Of a DNA stretch of 64,000 nt, positions 59,787-64,000 are shown piece by piece. Made by a program: the position numbers and the translations under genes. The notes beneath the pieces are model-generated. The model had not been told where the DNA came from and ran no database searches. It saw only the letters and a program-made list of their open reading frames with translations. Source of the DNA: a bacterium. Lineage in GTDB: Bacteria; Bacillota; Clostridia; Lachnospirales; Lachnospiraceae. The DNA lies in NCBI GenBank assembly GCA_004562765.1, contig SFRL01000008.1, forward strand, positions 14,080 through 78,079. Reading direction: 5' to 3'. The number at the start of each line of letters is the position of its first letter. The stretch's first letter is position 1.

Positions 59787-61322
59787 TCATAAATAGATTT
59801 TCTTTTCCTTAACGACCGGCATGATGCTGAATACATCTTCAAACATTCCCGCCTTCGCGTCAAACATTGTCTTCTCAAGCAGCATACCATCCGCCGTTTC
59901 GATGGAAATGATGAGCTGTTTTCCCTTTAATGACGCACGCACATTTTTAAACTTTTGTTTGTGACTGCGATCCATCGCGTTTGCCACACGAAGAATAGAA
60001 GCACATTTTGCCACGATCAGATATCCCTCCTGATCCAGCACATCGCTGACTTTCTCGTAGGCATCAAGAGGATAGGTATTGTATTTCACGATACTTGCCA
60101 CAATGACCCGGTCGCGATGTGACAATCCCATGATCTCTGATGACAGAATGATATCATAAGCACATTGCGGCGCATTTGCAAAGCTTACATATTTTCCGCA
60201 ATCGTGCAAAATAGCAGCCGTCTGCAGCAGCAGGCGCTCCCGTTTTCCCATGCCGTGTACCTTTTTCATGGCATCATAGATCAGGCTGCTCATCTCCACC
60301 AGTGCGTCAATATGCGGTGAATAGCTCATATAACGCTGTGACAGCGAATGCGCTGCCGATAAAATATCTTTATCAAAATCATGTACCGGTTTTACATACC
60401 GGTGACGCAATGCATAGTCATAGACAATGCCGTCACTGATGTCGATGCCCGGCACCCAGATGGCATCGGCAGCCAGCGTTTCCACAATACGCCTGTAAAG
60501 GATCAGAGAAGGCAGCAGAAGCATATCCGAATCATTGGACAGATTCAGCGCCTCTGCGATCTGTGCGCGCTCCTTTTTCTCCAGACGTTTCAGATAGCTT
60601 GAAAACTTTCCGGCATCGACGGTTGTATCATCGAGATTTTTGTCCATGCGCCGCATGACCTCCAGACTGTAATCTCCGGTAAGGATCAGATACTTGATCG
60701 TCCGGTTCTGGTAATACTGCGCCTTAAATACCTCCATCTCCTTGTCGATTAGTTCCTTCATCTGCTGCTTGATATTGTCTGAACGCAGGTTACCGTCCGC
60801 AAACAACTGTGCGAGACGCATGGTTCCGAGCACCAGATGCTGTGTCGTAAGCACTTCTCCGTGCACAAAGAGTGTAATCTGCAGTTCACCGCCACCCACG
60901 TTGACGACTGCAGCACTCTCGCTGATCATACGGTCAAACTCTGGCTTTGAAGCGACACATTTATAAGATAAAAATCGATGTTCGGAATTTCCGACGATCT
61001 TCAACCGGATATCTGTGCGCCGTTCGATCTGATCCAGTATAAACAGGCAGTTCGATGTATTTCTGAGTACCGGGCCGGCGTATGCCTCGTAGTCGTCCAC
61101 CCGGTAACCATCCATGATCCGACGAAATTCCAGAAGTACATCGCAAATCTCATCCACCAGCTCATAGCCGATCGGCTGACCGTGAAATGCATCCTTTCCA
61201 AGCTCTACTCGGCTGCGGATAAAATCTATCGTGCGGATATTCTTTTTCCCGGAAATTTCAAATACCTTCAGGCTCACTTCATAGGAGCCGACATAAATTG
61301 CTGCAAAGGTTGTTATGCCCAT
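59787..61322 (-). CDS. Ppx/GppA-like protein with C-terminal HD domain, phosphate loops altered
   Basis: This is a 511-residue two-domain protein. The N-terminal ASKHA-fold Ppx/GppA region (1-~310) is followed by an HD domain (about 318-490; ILHDCGKYV, His 373-Asp 374). The expected phosphate-1 motif DxGS reads YVGS (Tyr 10), and the phosphate-2 motif DxGGGS reads NVGGGE (141-146), while the Glu in GNSEHR (114) is kept. Catalytic exopolyphosphatase activity is therefore doubtful. It might bind polyphosphate or alarmones or act through the HD domain. It precedes ppk1. Confidence 0.82.
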   Translation of the reverse strand: MGITTFAAIYVGSYEVSLKVFEISGKKNIRTIDFIRSRVELGKDAFHGQPIGYELVDEICDVLLEFRRIMDGYRVDDYEAYAGPVLRNTSNCLFILDQIERRTDIRLKIVGNSEHRFLSYKCVASKPEFDRMISESAAVVNVGGGELQITLFVHGEVLTTQHLVLGTMRLAQLFADGNLRSDNIKQQMKELIDKEMEVFKAQYYQNRTIKYLILTGDYSLEVMRRMDKNLDDTTVDAGKFSSYLKRLEKKERAQIAEALNLSNDSDMLLLPSLILYRRIVETLAADAIWVPGIDISDGIVYDYALRHRYVKPVHDFDKDILSAAHSLSQRYMSYSPHIDALVEMSSLIYDAMKKVHGMGKRERLLLQTAAILHDCGKYVSFANAPQCAYDIILSSEIMGLSHRDRVIVASIVKYNTYPLDAYEKVSDVLDQEGYLIVAKCASILRVANAMDRSHKQKFKNVRASLKGKQLIISIETADGMLLEKTMFDAKAGMFEDVFSIMPVVKEKKIYL

Positions 61323-61341
61323 TCTATCCTTCTCCTTTCCG

Positions 61342-62472
61342 CTAATAATTTCCGAATATCTTTAAGTCCAGTGTTTCCTCTTTCAATCCCCGCAATGCAT
61401 TCTGCACCGCGGCGTCCTTCAGGTTTCCGTCAAAATCGATAAAGAACTGATACTCCCAGTTGCGCCCCTGGATCGGTCTCGACTCAATGCTCGTCATATT
61501 CAACCCGTTATAGATAAAGTGGCTGAGTGCATGATAGAGCGCTCCGGACTCATGCTTTAACTGTACGCAGATACTGATCTTTCCCGCTCCCGATACGTAC
61601 TCGTTTTTCCTTGAGACAATGATAAATCTCGTCTCGTTCATGCTGTTATTCTGCACGCCTTCCGCCAGCATGTCAAGCCCGTAAATATCTGCGGTCAGAC
61701 TGCTGGCAATTGCTGCCTGCGTAGGATCAGCATCTTCTTCTACTTTCTTTGCCGCCATTGCCGTATTTTTTGCCGGAATAATCTCCCACTCCCGGTGTTT
61801 CTCCAAAAATTTCGAGCACTGCGCCAGCGCCTGAGGATGCGAATAGATCTTTTTGATATCATCAAAGTTCACACCGGGTAATCCAAGCACACAATGATTG
61901 ATCTTTATTTTCTGTTCACCCACAATATAAAATCCATATTCTTTTAAAAGATCATAATTTTCTGCCACGATTCCTGCAGACGAATTTTCAAAGGGAAGCA
62001 CCGCATAATCCGCTTTTCCACCCTTGATCGCTTCCATCGCATCCCGCCAGGTATCCACGTTGAAGCATTCGGTTTCTTCACCAAAGTACGATGCCAGCGC
62101 CAGATGTGCATACGCACCTTCCACGCCCTGATAAACGACACGGATTCCATCCATCTGCAGCGACGGAATCTCCGTAAATCCCAGATCTTCAATCTTTCCG
62201 CACGCAGTCAGCAGCTGATACTGCTTTTTCCGGCTCGTGGACATGATCTGCTCAAACAGTTCACGCACGCCGTGCTTTGTAAAATCAGAATCTGCCAGCG
62301 TTTCCAAAAATGTTAGCTTGCTCAGCTCACGCTCCCGGTCAAGCACCTGCTTTCCGGTGGCGATCTTGTAAGAAGCCACCTCCGACGTGAGTTGCATGCG
62401 CTCCTTGTAGAGATCCACTATTTTTTTGTCAATCTTGTCAATATCCTGTCTGATATCCTGTAAATCTTTCAT
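61342..62472 (-). CDS. pheA: Bifunctional chorismate mutase/prephenate dehydratase
   Basis: This is a 376-residue enzyme of phenylalanine biosynthesis. An AroQ-type chorismate mutase (1-~85; IRQDIDKIDKKIVDLYKERM) precedes the prephenate dehydratase (about 105-285; GVEGAYAHLA, VLPFENSSAGIV, and NETRFIIVSRK with the catalytic Thr-Arg-Phe). An ACT domain (295-370) carries the phenylalanine-binding ESRPIQG motif, so feedback inhibition is likely. Confidence 0.96.
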   Translation of the reverse strand: MKDLQDIRQDIDKIDKKIVDLYKERMQLTSEVASYKIATGKQVLDRERELSKLTFLETLADSDFTKHGVRELFEQIMSTSRKKQYQLLTACGKIEDLGFTEIPSLQMDGIRVVYQGVEGAYAHLALASYFGEETECFNVDTWRDAMEAIKGGKADYAVLPFENSSAGIVAENYDLLKEYGFYIVGEQKIKINHCVLGLPGVNFDDIKKIYSHPQALAQCSKFLEKHREWEIIPAKNTAMAAKKVEEDADPTQAAIASSLTADIYGLDMLAEGVQNNSMNETRFIIVSRKNEYVSGAGKISICVQLKHESGALYHALSHFIYNGLNMTSIESRPIQGRNWEYQFFIDFDGNLKDAAVQNALRGLKEETLDLKIFGNY

Positions 62473-62490
62473 TTGTGTAAACTCCCTTCG

Positions 62491-63324
62491 TCAAACATTC
62501 TCAATCCATGAAAAAAACTTATCAAGTCCTTTATTTTCTTCTCTTGTTTCAAGAAACATTCCTGCCGTATACCATGAATGCGTATCTTTCTTATCAACGA
62601 CCTCATATAATTCACAAGCATTTCCCAGACTCACGGCTTTTTTATAAAATTCTTCCGCACAGGAAAAATCTATGAGTCCATCATGTCTGCTTTGGATCAA
62701 CAGCATTGGTATGTTACTTGCATTCATCAGTGAACACGGCTCACCATTTGCTCTGTTGTAATCCTTATCAAAGAGCTGATTTAGCAACATCCTTACTGAT
62801 AAGGACGTATGAACAGAAAAGCTATATGGTCCGCCAACTCCTATAAATCCGATCACATTTGACACATCTACGCCATATTTTTCCTGTACCGACTTACTAT
62901 AACACAAAATAGACGATAAATGTGCTCCGGCAGACGGTCCTGAAACAATTATTTTTGTTACATTGATCTTTTTACTGTCCAAATATTGAAGCGCCGCCTG
63001 ATATCCCGCGCACACATCCTCAATCTGGCATGGATACTTATTCTTTGGTGCCAATCTGTATCCGATTGAAACAAAACGATATCCCGCATTTGCAACACAC
63101 TGACCTACAAAATCAAAATATTTTGGTGTGCTGGCGTTCCATCCACCGCCATGCACCCACATAATGATCTTGTCGCTGACAGCATGATTCGGTTCATAAT
63201 ATAAAAAATACTGGTCTTTATGAGGTCCAAATGAAACTGATTCCGGAACAATATTCTTTCGAACCCGAAGCATTTTTCGATATAGTCCCAAATAACTGAA
63301 GCTTTCCCGTATTGCATCATACAT
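62491..63324 (-). CDS. Alpha/beta-hydrolase (esterase/lipase, HSL-like)
   Basis: This is a 277-residue hydrolase with the oxyanion motif WVHGGGWNAS, nucleophile elbow SGPSAGAHLS, acid residue in IQSRHDGLIDFS and catalytic His in DTHSWYTAG. There is no signal peptide. The substrate is unknown; carboxyl esters of small molecules are typical. It lies 18 nt from pheA on the same strand. Confidence 0.9.
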   Translation of the reverse strand: MYDAIRESFSYLGLYRKMLRVRKNIVPESVSFGPHKDQYFLYYEPNHAVSDKIIMWVHGGGWNASTPKYFDFVGQCVANAGYRFVSIGYRLAPKNKYPCQIEDVCAGYQAALQYLDSKKINVTKIIVSGPSAGAHLSSILCYSKSVQEKYGVDVSNVIGFIGVGGPYSFSVHTSLSVRMLLNQLFDKDYNRANGEPCSLMNASNIPMLLIQSRHDGLIDFSCAEEFYKKAVSLGNACELYEVVDKKDTHSWYTAGMFLETREENKGLDKFFSWIENV

Positions 63325-63379
63325 ATTGTTTCTCCCTGATAGTAACCCTTACGCGTAACTTCAAATACACTGGTTGTTT

Positions 63380-63952
63380 TTAGAACCCCAACGGTACATA
63401 TGCCGCTAAAATTGCAAGTAATACTGCTGGCAGCATATTTGCCACATTTAATTTTTTCCCCCAGACCAGATTTATTCCGACACAAAAGATTAAGACGGAC
63501 CCGATCAAGGATAAATATAAGACCGCCGTCTCCGTCATGATCGGTGAGAGAAATCTTGCAAGCAATGTGATGCAGCCCTCAAATACAAAAACCGGTATTG
63601 CAGAAAAAGCAGCTCCTTTCCCCATAGATGAGGTCATAACTGCAACTATGATGAAATCCAATACCGATTTTACAGCAAGCGTAGAATAATCGTTTGTCAG
63701 ACCATCTTGTATGGCACCTACGATTGCCATTGCGCCTATGGAGACCGTCAGTGAAGCAGTCACAAATGCAGTTACAAAGTATGTATCGCCACTGTTTCCG
63801 GTTTTCTTTTTCAACCACTCGCCAAAATTTTCAAACCCTTTTTCAATTCCGATCAGTTCTCCAATGATCGTTCCGATCACAAGACAAAGTACGACCAGCA
63901 TAGATTTTCCGCTGCTGATCTTCGTACCTTCAATGTTCAGCATTCCCTCCAT
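63380..63952 (-). CDS. DUF554 family membrane protein, N-terminus split off by an in-frame TGA
   Basis: This 190-residue reading frame from an ATG at 63952 encodes about six helices of the DUF554 (YdfK/YqgA-like) family, with GTIIGELIGIEKGFENFGEWLKKKTG, FVTASLTVSIGAMAIVGAI and MGKGAAFSAIPVFVFEG. Family members are ~230 residues. The same frame continues upstream past a TGA (63956-63958) to the window edge as GISVLFIAIA, matching the family N-terminus where a glycine (GGA) is expected. The gene is therefore probably interrupted by a nonsense change, or an error. Function of the family is unclear. Confidence 0.75.
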   Translation of the reverse strand: MEGMLNIEGTKISSGKSMLVVLCLVIGTIIGELIGIEKGFENFGEWLKKKTGNSGDTYFVTAFVTASLTVSIGAMAIVGAIQDGLTNDYSTLAVKSVLDFIIVAVMTSSMGKGAAFSAIPVFVFEGCITLLARFLSPIMTETAVLYLSLIGSVLIFCVGINLVWGKKLNVANMLPAVLLAILAAYVPLGF

Positions 63953-64000
63953 TGCTCAGGCTATCGCAATAAACAAAACACTGATGCCACAAGTTTTACT

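Overview
The window looks like a chromosomal housekeeping segment from an anaerobic, low- to mid-GC Firmicute, most likely a Lachnospiraceae-type clostridium. The support is an electron-bifurcating-type [FeFe] hydrogenase set, sporulation-lineage genes (yqfC, yqfD, a spore photoproduct lyase, a BofC-like protein and a SpoVB-like flippase), clostridial gene orders (mreBCD-PBP2, scpAB-rlmH, rimP-nusA-ylxRQ-infB-rbfA-nrnA-truB-ribF, infC-rpmI-rplT) and 17-nt-spaced sigma-A promoters. Almost every gene is on the minus strand. Exceptions are a D,D-carboxypeptidase, an AraC regulator and a PHP phosphoesterase. No prophage, insertion sequence, CRISPR array or biosynthetic cluster was seen.

Layout by coordinate. 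1-14 kb: a PBP2 gene cut by the window edge, mreD, mreC, an mreB homologue, radC, a PLP enzyme of the methionine gamma-lyase family, miaA, mutL, mutS and two unrelated flavoproteins. 14-27 kb: BofC-like protein, SpoVB-like flippase, DUF3048 lipoprotein, ybeY, a membrane protein in the usual place of the c-di-AMP phosphodiesterase PgpH, phoH, yqfD, yqfC, an SDR, spore photoproduct lyase overlapping a nucleosidase-like gene, rlmH, scpB, scpA and a membrane-anchored metallophosphoesterase. 27-39 kb: DacF-type carboxypeptidase, cardiolipin synthase, a highly structured intergenic element, a subtilase, pnp with a long leader hairpin, rpsO, hydABC and an SH3/NlpC hydrolase. 39-50 kb: Na/Pi cotransporter and the long ribF-to-rimP translation operon. 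50-54 kb: a secreted protein broken by a frameshift, two near-identical tRNA-Glu units flanking a HEPN/MNT toxin-antitoxin pair, galE and araC. 54-64 kb: rplT-rpmI-infC with an attenuated leader, PHP phosphoesterase, HAD phosphatase, ppk1, a Ppx/GppA-HD protein, pheA, an esterase and a DUF554 membrane protein interrupted by an in-frame TGA.

Functionally the window combines cell-wall elongation and remodelling, mismatch repair, chromosome condensation, sporulation, ribosome biogenesis with several candidate RNA-level autoregulatory leaders, hydrogen metabolism and polyphosphate turnover. I found no clear whole new system. The most unusual points are a PgpH homologue lacking its sensor domain and its HD metal ligands, a Ppx homologue with altered phosphate-binding residues beside ppk1, a multi-hairpin intergenic element, and a HEPN/MNT module enclosed by 107-bp tRNA-containing direct repeats.
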